Of a stretch of 64,000 nt of DNA, positions 1 through 11,632 are shown piece after piece (positions within the stretch are counted from its first letter, which is position 1; each line of letters begins with the position of its first letter). The notes beneath the pieces are model-generated. The model was not told the origin of the DNA, ran no database searches, and was given only the letters and a program-made list of their open reading frames with translations. This DNA is from Avena insularis (taxonomy: Eukaryota > Streptophyta > Magnoliopsida > Poales > Poaceae): the NCBI GenBank assembly GCA_023614405.1, contig CM042692.1, positions 122,071,503-122,135,502 of the forward strand. The letters are read 5' to 3'. Made by a program: the position numbers and the translations under genes.

Positions 1-1390
1 CAACTCTTGTACTTGCTACCCAGCCTTGCTAGCCCAAAAACCTGTACCGAGAGGGAATTCTTCTCGTGCATCCACCTCCTTAAACCAAAACCCTTTCCAT
101 TTGTGTCCACCATACCCACCTATTAGCATTATTGCTATTCCAAGTAAATTCTTGTTTTATCTACCTTCCAAATTAAACTTGTTATGTGAAAATTAGTGAT
201 TAAAGCTCTCACGAACTTGATGGCACACCTTACTTTCTTGCATCTAATAAACTTGAACCATTGGGTCCTTCTTTGTTGCGTATATGCTTGCGCTTTATGA
301 GTTGAAGTTAGCAGAACCATGTATCATGGGGAACGCTTTCAACACTGCCATGGTACTTTGTACCTAGTTGATATCATGATACTTTTGCCTATGGATCTCG
401 GCGGTGTGAAATAAAAGGGGAACTTGTAAGATCATAGAGTTCATATGTGTGTTAGAGAAACGCCTAGGCCGCTAGCCTAAGCCATGCCTAATCATGGTGG
501 AAACTTGCAGCATAACTATAGTGAGCATTCTATGAAGCATCCTCAATAAAAACCTATGCAAATAGAAAATAAAAAGATCGTTGAGATGCTCATTATCTGC
601 TTGCCTTGTCATTTTGATTATGGGATAGCTCCTGTATCATGTGCAAGGGGAACCCCGTTGGCAGTTCTCAATGATACACACGTATTTACAATGACAAGAG
701 CTTACTTGTGACTGAAGTTGAGTAGCATGAGGTTCGGTACTCGTAAGTGAGGGGCATGAGATTTCAACTTATAACTTGTCAAGCATATCCTCTTAGTTGT
801 GTCACTTTAACCTTAATCACCTAAAGATGCCTATGATAGGGGCAATGAGAGCTGAAAGCTAATAAGTATCATAATTTTTGGGAGCTCTTTATGAGACTTG
901 CAATCCCTGCTTCCCTCTGCGAAGGGCCTTTCTTTTACTTTTTAGTTGAGTCAGTAAACCTACTCCCTTCTATCTCAGCAAGCATTTTGAGTTGTTGTGT
1001 TTCATTCATTCATATGATGATTTATTCAATCATGTTTCTTATGTTCCTTGTTTTGCACATTGCTCTTATCTTGGTGATTACTACTTTAAAATCTATCATT
1101 GAAAAACCAGTTATTTGTGAACTCCAGCAAATTATCAACGATTCTTTGACCAAGAGCTAAGTTTGCCATTACCAATTATGATTTACTTCATGTATCTTTA
1201 TTGTGTTTCCTTTACCTATTGCAACTTAAGTTATATAAAAATGAGTTATCTTATATTATGATCTATGTATTGATGAATTTGATGCTTCTTGTCTGTATTC
1301 TTTTATTGACTCTTCACTCCATAAACCTGAGGTCATGTTTATTGAGCTCAGTTTCGCTTGGGGAAAAGCAAAGTCTAAGCTTGGGGGAGT
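1..1390 (+). mobile_element. 3' internal region of a truncated family-A Gypsy-type element
   Basis: This is the 3' part of the interior of an LTR retrotransposon whose 5' end lies left of the window. It ends in a purine-rich tract (1377-1390, AAGCTTGGGGGAGT) directly before the LTR at 1391. Bases 60-930 match, in parts almost word for word, the 3' interiors of elements B (6630-7580, minus), C (48560-49520, plus) and A (52300-53260, minus). Shared anchors include ATGGGGAACGCTTTCAACA at 326-344. I see no long open frame: the frame that is open in the C copy is closed here by TGA/TAG. It is best read as a non-coding element interior. Confidence 0.8.
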
Positions 1391-2877
1391 TGATACGTCC
1401 ATTTTGCATCACTATTCTATGTCATAATTTACTGTTATTCATTGATATATTTCATATTAAGAGATGATACTTATGTTATTTCATCTGTTTTTGCATGGTT
1501 GATGACTTTTGGAGCATGGACCGCTGCAGTCAGGATTCTGATGGAAAAGGTGCTATTTGGAGGCAAAATTCACGAAGATCAGAAAATCCGGGAAAATATA
1601 CAGAAAATCCTATTTTTCCAGAAGACGAAGGCTGCCAGAAGAGGGAGTGGAGATGGGCCATAGGGGCCCACACCACCCGCGCTTGGCCACCCTAGGTCAG
1701 CGCCACTGTGGTGTGGCCGCCTGCCCACCTCTGGCGTATATATTCCTCCCGAAACCCTACGACTGGGAGCAACCACAGAAGATTCCGCCACCTCTCAGGC
1801 GGAAAACACCGAGAGAAAGATCTCTCAGTGACGGATTTACGTCGGGAATTCCTTCCCGGAGAGGGGAGATCGTCGCCATCAACACCACCATCAAGCTGGA
1901 CTTCATCGGGATCATCATCATCATCATCACCACCATCATCACCATCAGCACCCTCATCACCATCTCCATATTGCTATAACAATTGGGTTGAATCTTGCAT
2001 TAGTTCTTAGGGGAAACTTTCCCGGTGTTGATTACTCTTTGTAGTTGATGCTATTGAGTGAACCATTGAATTATTGTTTATGTTCATATTATTATACATC
2101 ATTATTCCATCTCTGATCATGATCCATATGATGTCATGTGAGTAGTTCATTTTGTTCTTGAGGACATGGGAGAAGTCATGTTGTCAGTAGTGGAATTGTG
2201 TTGAGAAAGATTCAATAGTTTGATATTTAAGTTGTGGTGTACTTATTCTAGTGGTGTCATGTGAACGTCGACTACATGACACTTCACCTATATGGGCCTA
2301 GGGGAATGCATTGTGTATTTGGCTACTAATCGTAGGGGTTGCCAGAGTGACAGAAACCTAAACCCCCGTTAGGAAACCATTGCACAAGGGACGTAAGGGT
2401 CTTAGAGTTTAAAGTTGTGGTTAGGTTTCTACCTTAATTACTTTCTTGTACTTATGGATGTTTGCAAGGGGTATAATCACAAGTATGTATTAGTCTTAGG
2501 AAGGCCGGTACATTAGCACAGGTTCACCCACACAACACTTAGCAAGCTAAAGATGATTAATCAACTATATGAAGCTAAAGCACTTGACAGTCTTCCCATG
2601 TGTCCCCGAGAACGTTTGGTCATCTTAAGTAATACAACCGGCTTGTCCTTTGCTGCATAAAGGATAGGGCCACTTGCTGCATTTATTCCTACTATCTTTT
2701 ATTTACTCATACTTTGTTTACTTGTTTTATAAAAAAAAACCTAAAAATCCGTTTGCTAAGTATTTGCAGAGAATTCCTGATCCATACCACTAGCCAGCAC
2801 CTTCTGCTCCTCGTTGGGTTCGACACTCTTACTTATCGAAAATACTGCGATAAACCCCCTATACTTATGGGTCATCA
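1391..2877 (+). repeat. Family-A LTR (3' LTR of the truncated element)
   Basis: The LTR begins TGATACGTCC right after a polypurine tract and ends GGGTCATCA. The same LTR occurs in minus orientation at 50331-51823 and 58575-60084. Inside it are a GC-rich inverted repeat (arms near 1668-1677 and 1709-1716), a TATA box TATATAT at 1737-1743 and an AAACCCTA motif at 1752. A CAT/ATC-rich microsatellite lies near 1908-1950. The 5' LTR is outside the window, so the target duplication cannot be checked. Confidence 0.88.
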
Positions 2878-3694
2878 AATATCATGCCTTCCTAGGAAAA
2901 GAGGATGCATTTTGGATTAACTAAAAATCTTCCCTACTATATTTTACACCATAAAACAAACCATGCTCCTTAAATATGTCCAATATCAAGCTAGGTCTGC
3001 ATTTCTTAAGTTACTCAGGAAAAAAGATAATAAATTAAACCTACCTAAAGATCATGCTAGAATAATTCCAACATCTCATAATCCAAGAATGTACAAAATT
3101 GAATGAAGCAACCAATGGATATTCAACTTGATGGTGATGCCTTCACTAATAGAGCAAGCAATGCATATGCTGAAACAATCAAGGCAGCAGGGTTGCGAAA
3201 ATTCTAATTCTATGTAGGTTCTTGTCTCATCATATTCCTAGTGTTTGTCTTGGAATCATTTACTTCTGAAATCTCTCGGCAAATCAGGAGCATCCTTGTA
3301 AATCCACTTTACTTACCCGCCACTTTACTCACCCGATTACATGTTTTTTCCTTGTCACTATGAAGAAGACCAATTATTCAAACATATTCAAGATTTTTTT
3401 CACTATGCATAATAAAAGAAGTGATGGTAACAATAAACTTCTACTATCAACAAAAAGTCTTGCAGAAGGTACGACATAAGTAAAACATAAATGTTACTGT
3501 AATTTAGCAATTCCTACTGGTTAACATCTCGGATGTCAGAAATAACACACATGAACTTCCATACTCAGAGCTACATGCAATCCATTCCATACTTTATTAG
3601 TCACATTACGCTCCATTACATCGAGGCACTTGAGTCATCTCATCCGGCAATCATGCCACCCATCACTTCATCTTGTCAACTTGGTACTACTTGT

Positions 3695-3826
3695 TCAATT
3701 GGCTCAATCTCTTACTACATTATTATTTTCTAACCTGAATGAAAGGATCTGAAAATAGGATCAATTGGCTCAATCTATTACTACCTTATTATTCTCTAAC
3801 CTCAATGAAAGGATCTAAAAATAGGG
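3695..3826. repeat. Two-copy tandem duplication, 66-bp period
   Basis: The word TCAATTGGCTCAATCT starts at 3695 and again at 3761. The 66-bp units stay aligned to the end, with a handful of substitutions. Confidence 0.85.
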
Positions 3827-3896
3827 CCACTAATTGAAAGAATAAAAAAGGGCATGATACCCGTAATGAGTAAGCGTATGGCACATAAATTAGATA

Positions 3897-3978
3897 CTAC
3901 CCCTGTTCCACAATATAAGACTTTTTTAGCAAGCTTCTTTAGCTCGCTAAAAAAGCTTATATTATGGAATGGAGAGAG
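3897..3978. mobile_element. Stowaway-like MITE (degenerate, about 82 bp)
   Basis: A short foldback flanked by TA (3895-3896 and 3979-3980). The termini are degenerate forms of the Stowaway end: CTACCCCTGTTCC on the left, GGAATGGAGAGAG on the right. The inner arms (TTTTTTAGC / GCTAAAAAA) pair. It encodes nothing. Such elements are known to be mobilised by Tc1/mariner-type transposases. Confidence 0.75.
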
Positions 3979-4340
3979 TAAATGCCACCTTTCTAATTCA
4001 AGCTAAAACCACATTAGCGAGGGACTATTTACCAAGTAAAACAAATTGTGCAACCTGCAAAAAATATCCTCTCGATTCCTTCTTTAAGGTTGACATGTAG
4101 AAAATTGAAGGAAAGAACATCTACTGAACCTCAAATCACTTATTCAACTGTTCCAGAGTTAACATGTAGGAAAACCTAAGTATTCTGCCAATTACAGCAA
4201 TCACTTATATATTCATGCCATATATGATGTTATCTCAACTAAAACCAGGGAAGGCTCACTCAATCTGGCATAATATGACCATCAAAAAAAATCTGGCATA
4301 ATATTGTTCAATGCAAATTGTAGTCAGTATATTGATGGTT

Positions 4341-4378
4341 TATAAGGGAAGAAAGAAGCTATAAGGGAAGAAAGAAGC
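4341..4378. repeat. 19-bp perfect tandem duplication
   Basis: The 19-bp unit TATAAGGGAAGAAAGAAGC occurs twice in direct succession. Confidence 0.85.
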
Positions 4379-4595
4379 ATACATATATGGATGAGAATAG
4401 GCTAACAATACTCACCTAGAATTGGTTGTCGTAACTTCACGTGTGCTTTTTTCAGGAAAAATGTGGAGGATCCTCAACCTTAGAAAGCTTCATTCATCCT
4501 TCCGGAAATGGTTACATTTGCATCAAGAATACAAAAGAAAATGTAGAAAAGGTATTAAAGGAAGGAAAAGGAAACAGGAGGGAGGATATGACCTA

Positions 4596-6220
4596 TGATG
4601 GCTCAATGCACGGCGCCTAAAAAATGCGTTGATGGCTCGTGGTTGATGTAGAGCTTGTTGGAAACCCCAAGAGGAAGGTATGATGAGCACAGCAGCAAGT
4701 TTCCCTCAGTTATAAAACCAAGGTTTAATCGAACCAGTAGGAGCAAGGAAACACCCCAAAGGTGTTACTAGCTGAGCTTTGGCAGGGTGCACTACCGGTG
4801 CTAGTAGCAACGTGGAGACCTACACCACACAACCACAGAACTTTGTCCCCAACTTGCGATGAGGTTGTCAATCTCACCGTGTTTTGCAGAAAACAAAAGA
4901 TTTAAACGTATCGAATGGAAAGAAGTAAAAGTTTCCAGAAAGTAAACACAAAGCAGAAACAGTTTATAGATTGTATGTAAAGACAAAGGACCGGGATCCA
5001 TAGTTCACTAGAGGTGGCTCTCCTTAGATAGATAACATGCTGGGTGAACAAATTACAGCAGGGCAATTAACAAACACCAAGAAAGCAATACATGCATATA
5101 CTAATCATCTTGACTCCTTTGAGACTTGATTGGGCAATACAACATAATACATAGACCACCATCCAACTGCATCTATGACTAATAATTCACCTTCAGGTTA
5201 TCATCCGAACCCCTCCAGTATTAAGTTGCAAGCAATAGATTATTGCTTTACGAACTGCGTGTAAGGTAAACAATACGATTGTTCTATGAACAAAGGATTG
5301 TTGTTTTCTCCCTAGTAGCAACAACACATCTAGTACCTTAGAGATTTCTGTCACTTCCCAAGATTACCAGAGGCATGAACCCACTATCGAGCATAAATAC
5401 TAACTCTTGGAGTTGCTAGCATCTACTTGGCCAAGATAGCTACTAACAACGGAAAGAATGCAAGATCACAAATAACAAAGACATGATAGAATCAATAATC
5501 AATCTGAAATAGCATCTCAATATCCATCGGATCCCCGCAAACACAACATGTAAGGATTACAAATAGATGATCTTGATCATGAACGGAGCGCACAAGATCT
5601 AAACATGAAAGCACAAAGGAGGAGAAACCAGCCATCTAGCTACTACATGGATCTGTAGTCCAAGGATGAACTACTCACGCATCACACCGGAGGCTTGCAT
5701 GGTGATGAAGAAGGCCTCGGTGAATTCCTGTCCGTGAGGTCTTGAAGATCTTCAGATCCCTCCCGATCTAGGGATGGAGATGACGGTGGCTACAGACTCT
5801 TTCGTGGATTTTTGATAGGGTACTTAGGGTTTTCGTCCCGAGAGCAACTTATAGGCGGAAGGAGAGGCCGAGGGGGTGCCAGGAGCGGCCACACCACCCC
5901 CTGGAGCGGGCCAGGCCTAGCCGCGCGACCAGGTGGTGTGGTGGCTCCCTGGCCCTTCTCCGTCTCGTATTCTGGCACTTGATCCCTTCCGGAAAAATAG
6001 GCACTTTGGCTTTTGTCCCGTCCAATTCCGAGAATATTCATTTTCTGACTTTCCTAGAACCAAAAACAGCAGAAAACAGGCAGCTGGCACTGTGGCTCTT
6101 GTTAATAGGTTGGTCCAAGAAATCATATGAAAAGTACTCCAAAGTTGGAACAAAACACAAGAAAGTGGATAAAACCAAGCATGGAACATCAAAAATTATA
6201 GATACATCTGCAATGTATCA
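4596..6220 (-). repeat. 3' LTR of element B
   Basis: 1,625 bp, starting TGATGGCTCAATGCAC and ending CAATGTATCA on the plus strand. In sense orientation it begins TGATACATTGC. It carries the GC-rich promoter hairpin (near 5890-5945), a TATAAG box and an AAACCCTA motif just beyond. It is near-identical to 9998-11627, with small indels. Confidence 0.93.
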
Positions 6221-6235
6221 ACATCTCCAAGCTTA
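6221..6235 (-). other. Polypurine tract of element B
   Basis: Read in sense (minus strand) it is TAAGCTTGGAGATGT directly before the 3' LTR. This is the expected position for plus-strand priming. Elements A and C carry the same AAGCTTGGGG core at the same place. Confidence 0.8.
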
Positions 6236-8914
6236 ACTTCTGCTCGTCCTCGAGTAGGTAAGTGATAAAAAGAAAGAATAATTTTTTAGGTGACATGCAC
6301 CATCAAAGACTTGATCAAAGTATTTGCAAAACACTCAAAGCTGGGATCATAGTACCTCAATCATAACATGAAAGACAAAGTTCTAGCAATAAGCAAAGAA
6401 ACTATGATGCAACATGAAAAGGTACAAACAAAATAATCATGAATAACATGCTTTGCAAGACGTTTGTTTGTTTAACATAAAGAAAAGATAGCATAATAGT
6501 ATTCAGCTTGTCCCTCAATAGAGTAGCAAATATAAATGCATAGGACACCTTCAAAGTTCACAAGAGTGACTAGATACAATAGTTTCAAACAAGCAATAAC
6601 AAGTTATGCATCAATCAACTAGTCTTGGGACAATGCACATAGAACTAAGAATGGCCACTATGCTCTCAAAGTAGTGCATAAAGATAGAAGGTGGAGACTC
6701 AATATAGTGGTGGAAGAAAGGCCTTTTGTAAAAGGAAGTAGGGATTCAAGTCTCATAAAGAGCTTCCAAAAATTATGGTACTGATAGCTTTCAGCTCTCA
6801 TTGCCCCTATCATAAGCATCTTGAAGGTGATTAAGGTTAAAGTGACACAACTAAGAGGATATGCTTGACAAGTTATAAACCGAAATCTCATGCCCTTACT
6901 TACGAAGACCGATCCTCATGCTACTCAACTTCAGTCACGAGTAAGCTCTTGTCATTGTAAGTATATGTGTATCATTAAGAACCCACGGGTACCCCTTGCA
7001 CATGATACGGGAGCTTTCCCATAATCAAAATGACAAGGCAAGCAGACAATGAGCATCTCAGCGATCTTTTTATTTGCTATTTGCATAGTTTTTTATTGAG
7101 GATGCTTCATAGAGTGCTCATTATGGTGCTGCTGCAAGTTTCCGCCATGATTAGGCATGGCTTAGGCTATGCCCGAGCGTTTCTAACACACATACAAACT
7201 CCATGATCTTACAAGTTCCACTTTTATTTCACACCACCAGGATCCGTAAGCAAAAGAACATAATATCAACGGGGTACAAAGTACAAGTGCAATGTTGAAA
7301 GCGTTCCCCATGAAACATGGTTCTGCTAATTTCAACTTATAAAGCGCAAGCATATACGCAACAAAGAAGGACCCAATGGTTCAAGTTTATTAGAGGCAAT
7401 AAAGTAAAGTGTGCCATCAAGTTCGTGAGAGCTTTAATCACTAGTTTTCTAATAACAAGTGAAAGGTAGACAAAAGCATGAATATACTTGGAATAGCATA
7501 AGCTAGTAGGTAGGTATGGTGGACTCTTTGGAAAAACTTGGTTTAGGGAGTTGGATGCATGAGTGGAACTCATACTTTGTTGTTGAGGCTAGCAAAAGAC
7601 TGGGAGCGACAAACTAAGAGAGCAATAATGGCCATAATCATGCAGAGCGAGAAAACATCATTGATCAAAGCATAAAGTGATACCACAAGTTGAAAACTAA
7701 AGGATCATAAAGGCTTATGGTGACTTGGGATAGTCATAACATGGTGTGAGCATGTGCCAAGTCAACCCAAATAAAGCATCAAAGGAGAATACCACTATAC
7801 AATGCTTTAATATGCTAAAACAACGCATGATTCATCCAAGGCACATTAAGAAATCTCAATTGTTTATAACAAGTCATGCTACAGCAAAGAATACTAAGCA
7901 TAAAGCCAAAACAATATCAAGTATGGCATGACAAAGCATAGGCCACAGTCAAAAACGAGCTCTTTTTGCCACATAAGCATGAACTTTCCTACTCTTTTCC
8001 AAACCAAACCAAACTATTTGCAAACCAACGTATGAAAGAGGGGGTCCAACCAACTTATTCAGAAAACTAAGCAAACCAAGAAAACTAAAAACCAAAACAA
8101 AAATGAAAAAGGAGACGCTCCAAGAAAAACATAACTGTGCATGAAACAATAAAAATGAAGCGTTTGGAAGAAACCTGGAGTTTTTATTGATGAAGAAGGG
8201 GATGCCTTGGGCATCCCCAAGCTTTGACGCTTGTACTTCTTGGATATTTCTTAGGTTGACACGCATGGCATCCCCAAGCTTGAGCTTTAGTCCATCCTTC
8301 ATCTCATTACTCATTTCTTCCATACACCTGGAAATTTTCCTTCATACAAAACTTCACACAATCTTAATTAGCAACATTAGTGTACTCAAGATAAATAAGT
8401 CTTAAGGTTCAGTTCTAACACCAAATAAACTTCCATTAGAACACTAGCTACTGTAGAACTTTCCTCAAAAAGCTCAATTCCCCAAAAGAACTCAAGAAGG
8501 AACCAACAAGAAGCAAATGCAGAAAATGGCAGAAATCTGTCAAAACAGACCAGCAGGTAAAGATGAATTTTTTCAAAGACCTTCGGTTGCTCAAATCAAA
8601 AAGTGTTGAACTAACGAAAGTTATATAACAACCTGGGTCAGAAGCACAAAAAATTACAGCTCAATATGACGTACAGAGATCTCTCAGGAATTTTTACGGT
8701 CAAGCACAGAAATCTGTTTCGGGACAGCAACTTTCCCAATCATTACTTCACTCTCATTAGAGGTTACTCTTGGCACAAAAAGCAAATAAAAAGGATAATG
8801 AGTGGGTATTACAGAGGTAATAACTTCCAAGACTCATATAAAACTCTTGGGTTATCTCCCAACAAGTACTTTTCTTTAACGCCTTTAAGTTAGACATAAG
8901 AAGCAAAGAAAGAA
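6236..8914 (-). other. Conserved non-coding 3' interior of element B
   Basis: About 2.7 kb between the gag/protease-like ORF and the polypurine tract. It contains the block shared with A, C and the window-edge element (about 6630-7580, anchor at 7293-7329). It also contains a hairpin (8198-8218) inside a small hydrophobic ORF and a post-ORF hairpin (8847-8862). No enzyme domain can be read in any frame. Confidence 0.8.
7949..8323 (-). CDS. Small hydrophobic ORF in element B (uncertain)
   Basis: A 124-codon sense-strand frame. Its first half repeats a KLGDA motif (two copies) and reads ASKLGDAQGIPFFINK. The second half is strongly hydrophobic and aromatic (FFIFVLVFSFLGLLSFL), like one membrane helix. 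The same KLGDAQGIPFFINK segment followed by a hydrophobic stretch occurs in element C (47867-48073), where the frame ends early. That two-element conservation is the only support for coding. The DNA also forms a hairpin here, so selection could act on RNA instead. Function unknown. Confidence 0.35.
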   Translation of the reverse strand: MEEMSNEMKDGLKLKLGDAMRVNLRNIQEVQASKLGDAQGIPFFINKNSRFLPNASFLLFHAQLCFSWSVSFFIFVLVFSFLGLLSFLNKLVGPPLSYVGLQIVWFGLEKSRKVHAYVAKRARF

Positions 8915-9775
8915 TCAAGTGTTCTCAAATGAAGAAGCATTAAAACCAACTTTCTTGCCCTTACCTCTCTTACTTTTATTCTTATCCTTAGGGAAAATAT
9001 GATTGTTTGGTGGAGAAGAAAGGTGCATGGTCCCCTTTCCCATATCTATTATTGCTCCAAGGAGTTCTAATAGGGACCTTCCAAGTATAATTTGTCCTTT
9101 TCCTGCAGATTTAATAACAAGATAATCAATATAAATCATTTTCCCAAGGATCTTTGTAAACACTCTTTCAGCTATTCCAAAAGGTAATATGGTAGTATTA
9201 TTAGCAAGAGATATTTCTTTTCCTCCTTCCGTAAGCCCCCAAAGATTCAAAGATTCATAAATATCCTTGGGCATAAGGCAAAATTCAGACGTGATATCAC
9301 AGCGGGCTTGAAAAGTTTCAGTGTTTATCTCAATCTTTACTGTAGGGAGCCACTTTGATGGTTCAGAATTTATTGGAACATAATTGGGATGCTCCCTAAG
9401 TGTATTATAGCACCCTTCTAATCTAGTAGTGCTAGCCTCAAGAGTATCCAACCTAGCAAATATTTTTGCGAAGGAAATATCAGTTTGGCTAGGCATGTTG
9501 TAAGTGAGGATTAATTTCTTTATAGCATTAATAGCATCATCCTCATTACATTGGAGTAGATCTCCTCCCATAATAGCATATAGGGCATATCTATAGCAAA
9601 GAGCAATCCCAAGGTAAAAATTGCTAAGGAACAAGCTTTGAGTCATTTTAGGCTCAGTTTTTTCATGTAGATCAGAGATTCTAGACCAAGCTTCCTTAAA
9701 ACTTTCCTCAATTCCTTGTTTAAAAGTGAAAATCATTTCCTCGGGTGACATAGTGATTGGAGCAAGGCTATACAT
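8915..9775 (-). CDS. gag/retropepsin-like ORF of element B, catalytic motif degenerate
   Basis: 286 codons. Residues about 1-100 (SPEEMIFTFKQGIEESFKEA, SRISDLHEKTEPKMT) resemble the gag segment of Triticeae Gypsy elements. Residues about 145-260 follow the plan of a retroviral aspartic protease: the usual flap-to-C-terminal order and a clear IILGRSLLELLGAIIDMGKG segment. Where the family has a D-x-G active site, this protein reads CDITSE, so the Asp stays but the Gly is gone. The C-terminus is Lys-rich. No RT or integrase follows. The frame is uninterrupted, which is notable in an element with a broken protease motif. It may be a structural protein rather than an enzyme. Confidence 0.75.
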   Translation of the reverse strand: MYSLAPITMSPEEMIFTFKQGIEESFKEAWSRISDLHEKTEPKMTQSLFLSNFYLGIALCYRYALYAIMGGDLLQCNEDDAINAIKKLILTYNMPSQTDISFAKIFARLDTLEASTTRLEGCYNTLREHPNYVPINSEPSKWLPTVKIEINTETFQARCDITSEFCLMPKDIYESLNLWGLTEGGKEISLANNTTILPFGIAERVFTKILGKMIYIDYLVIKSAGKGQIILGRSLLELLGAIIDMGKGTMHLSSPPNNHIFPKDKNKSKRGKGKKVGFNASSFENT

Positions 9776-9969
9776 GAAGGCAAATTAAGATAGGAACTAA
9801 TTTTTTTGTGTTTTTTTTCAAATAAGAAAGCAAACAAGTAAAATTAATTTTTTTGTGTGTCTTTGAAGAACAAAACAAGCAAACAAAGCAAAAAGAAACT
9901 AAGCAAAATAAAAACAACAAAGTAAAGAGATTGGTTATGAGGGACTCCCCTTGTGAAGATGTCCTTGAC

Positions 9970-9987
9970 TCCCCGGCAACGGCGCCA
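9970..9987 (-). other. Primer-binding site of element B
   Basis: In sense it reads TGGCGCCGTTGCCGGGGA, the tRNA-Asp-type primer site common in grass Gypsy elements. It lies about 10 bases inside the 5' LTR edge rather than directly next to it. Element A has the same layout. Confidence 0.8.
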
Positions 9988-9997
9988 GAAAATCGCT

Positions 9998-11627
9998 TGA
10001 TGGCTCAATGCACGGCGCCCAGAAAATGTGTTCATAGCTCGTGGTTGATGTAGAGCTCGTAGGGAACCCCAAGAGGAAGGTATGATGAGCACAACAGCAA
10101 GTTTCCCTCAGTTATGAAACCAAGGTTTAATCGAACCAGTAGGAGCAAGGAAACACCCCAAAGGTGTTACTAGCTGAGCTTTGGCGAGGCACTACGGTGC
10201 TAGTAGCAACATGGAGACCTGCACAACACAACCACAGAACTTTGTCCCCAACTTGCGATGAGGTTGTCAATCTCACCGTGTTTTGCAGAAAACAAAGGAT
10301 TAAACGTATCGAATGGAAAGAAGTAAAAGTTTGCAGAAAGTAAACACAAAGCAGAAACAGTTTATAGATTGTATGTAAAGACAAAGGACCGGGATCCATA
10401 GTTCACTAGAGGTGGCTCTCCTTAGATAGATAACATGTTGGGTGAACAAATTACAGCGGGGCAATTGACAAACACCGAGAAAGCAATACATGCATATACT
10501 AATCATCTTGACTCCTTTGAGACTTGATTGGGCAATACAACATAATACATAGACCATCATCCAACTGCATCTATGACTAATAATCCACCTTCAGGTTATC
10601 ATCCAAACCCCCTCCAGTATTAAGTTGCAAGCAACAGATTATTGCTTTACGAACTGCGTGTAAGGTAAACAATACAATTGTTCTATGAACAAAGGATTGT
10701 TGTTTTCTCCCTAGTAGCAACAACACATCTAGTACCTTAGAGATTTCTGTCACTTCCCCAGATTACCAGAGGCATGAACCCACTATCGAGCATAAATACT
10801 AACTCTTGGAGTTGCTAGCATCTACTTGGCCAAGATAGCTACTAACAACGGAAAGCATGCAAGATCACAAATAACAAAGACATGATAGAATCAATAATCA
10901 ATCTAAAATAGCATCTCAATATCCATCGGATCCCCGCAAACACAACATGTATGGATTACAAATAGATGATCTTGATCATGAACGGAGCTCACAAGATCTA
11001 AACATGAAAGCACAAAGGAGGAGAAACCATCCATCTAGCTACTACATGGATCCGTAGTCCAAGGATGAACTACTCACGCATCACACCGGAGGCTTGCATG
11101 GTGATGAAGAAGGCCTCCAGGGTGAATTCCCCTCTCCGGCAGGGTGCCGGGAAGAGCTTCCGATCCCTCCCGATCTAGGGATGGAGATGACGGCGGCTAT
11201 AGACTCTTTCATGGATTTTTTATCGGGTACTTAGGGTTTTCGTCCTGAGGGCAACTTATAGGCGGAAGGAGAGGCCGAGGGGGTGCCGAGAGCGGCCACA
11301 CCACCCCCTGGCGCGGGCCAAGCCTGGCCGCACGGCCAGGTGGTGTGGTGGCTCCCTGGCCCTTCTCCGTCTCTTATTCTGGCACTTGATCCCTTCCGGA
11401 AAAATAGGCACTTTGGCTTTTGTCCCGTCCAATTCCGAGAATATTCATTTTCTGACTTTCCTGGAACCAAAAACAGCAGAAAACAGGCAGCTGACACTGT
11501 GGCTCTTGTTAATAGGTTAGTCCAAGAAATCATATGAAAAGTACTCCAAAGTTGGAATAAAACACAAGAAAGTGGATAAAACCAAGCATGGGACATAAAA
11601 AATTATAGATACATTTGCAATGTATCA
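9998..11627 (-). repeat. 5' LTR of element B
   Basis: 1,630 bp. In sense it starts TGATACATTGCAAATG and ends GAGCCATCA. The promoter hairpin has perfect 10-bp arms at 11296-11305 and 11339-11348. In sense direction it is followed by TATAAG (11255-11260) and AAACCCTAA (11231-11239). Confidence 0.93.
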
Positions 11628-11632
11628 ACCTA

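Larger units (their letters stand above)
2878..4590. other. Intergenic DNA, no gene recognised
   Basis: AT-rich sequence between the family-A LTR and element B. Apart from two short tandem duplications and one Stowaway-type MITE, I see nothing coding in it. The open frames are short (under about 70 codons) and have no recognisable domain. Confidence 0.6.
4596..11627 (-). mobile_element. Complete pol-less Gypsy-type LTR retrotransposon, family B
   Basis: A full element in minus orientation: LTRs 4596-6220 and 9998-11627, flanked by a perfect 5-bp target duplication ACCTA (4591-4595 and 11628-11632). Its 7.0 kb are too short for a full polyprotein. The only clear coding region is one gag/protease-like ORF (8915-9775). 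Reverse transcriptase, RNase H and integrase motifs are absent in all frames, so it must depend on enzymes from elsewhere. The roughly 2.7 kb between that ORF and the 3' LTR share blocks with elements A and C. The 15-bp word GGAGGGAGGATATGA lies on both sides of the insertion (4578-4592 and 11642-11656), so the target was a short direct repeat. Confidence 0.93.

Noticed and set aside
4644..4660. TGATGTAGAGC as the left end of the family-B LTR
   Set aside because: All copies continue outward with the same sequence to TGATGGCTC. Only that boundary gives perfect target duplications (ACCTA, CGCTT).
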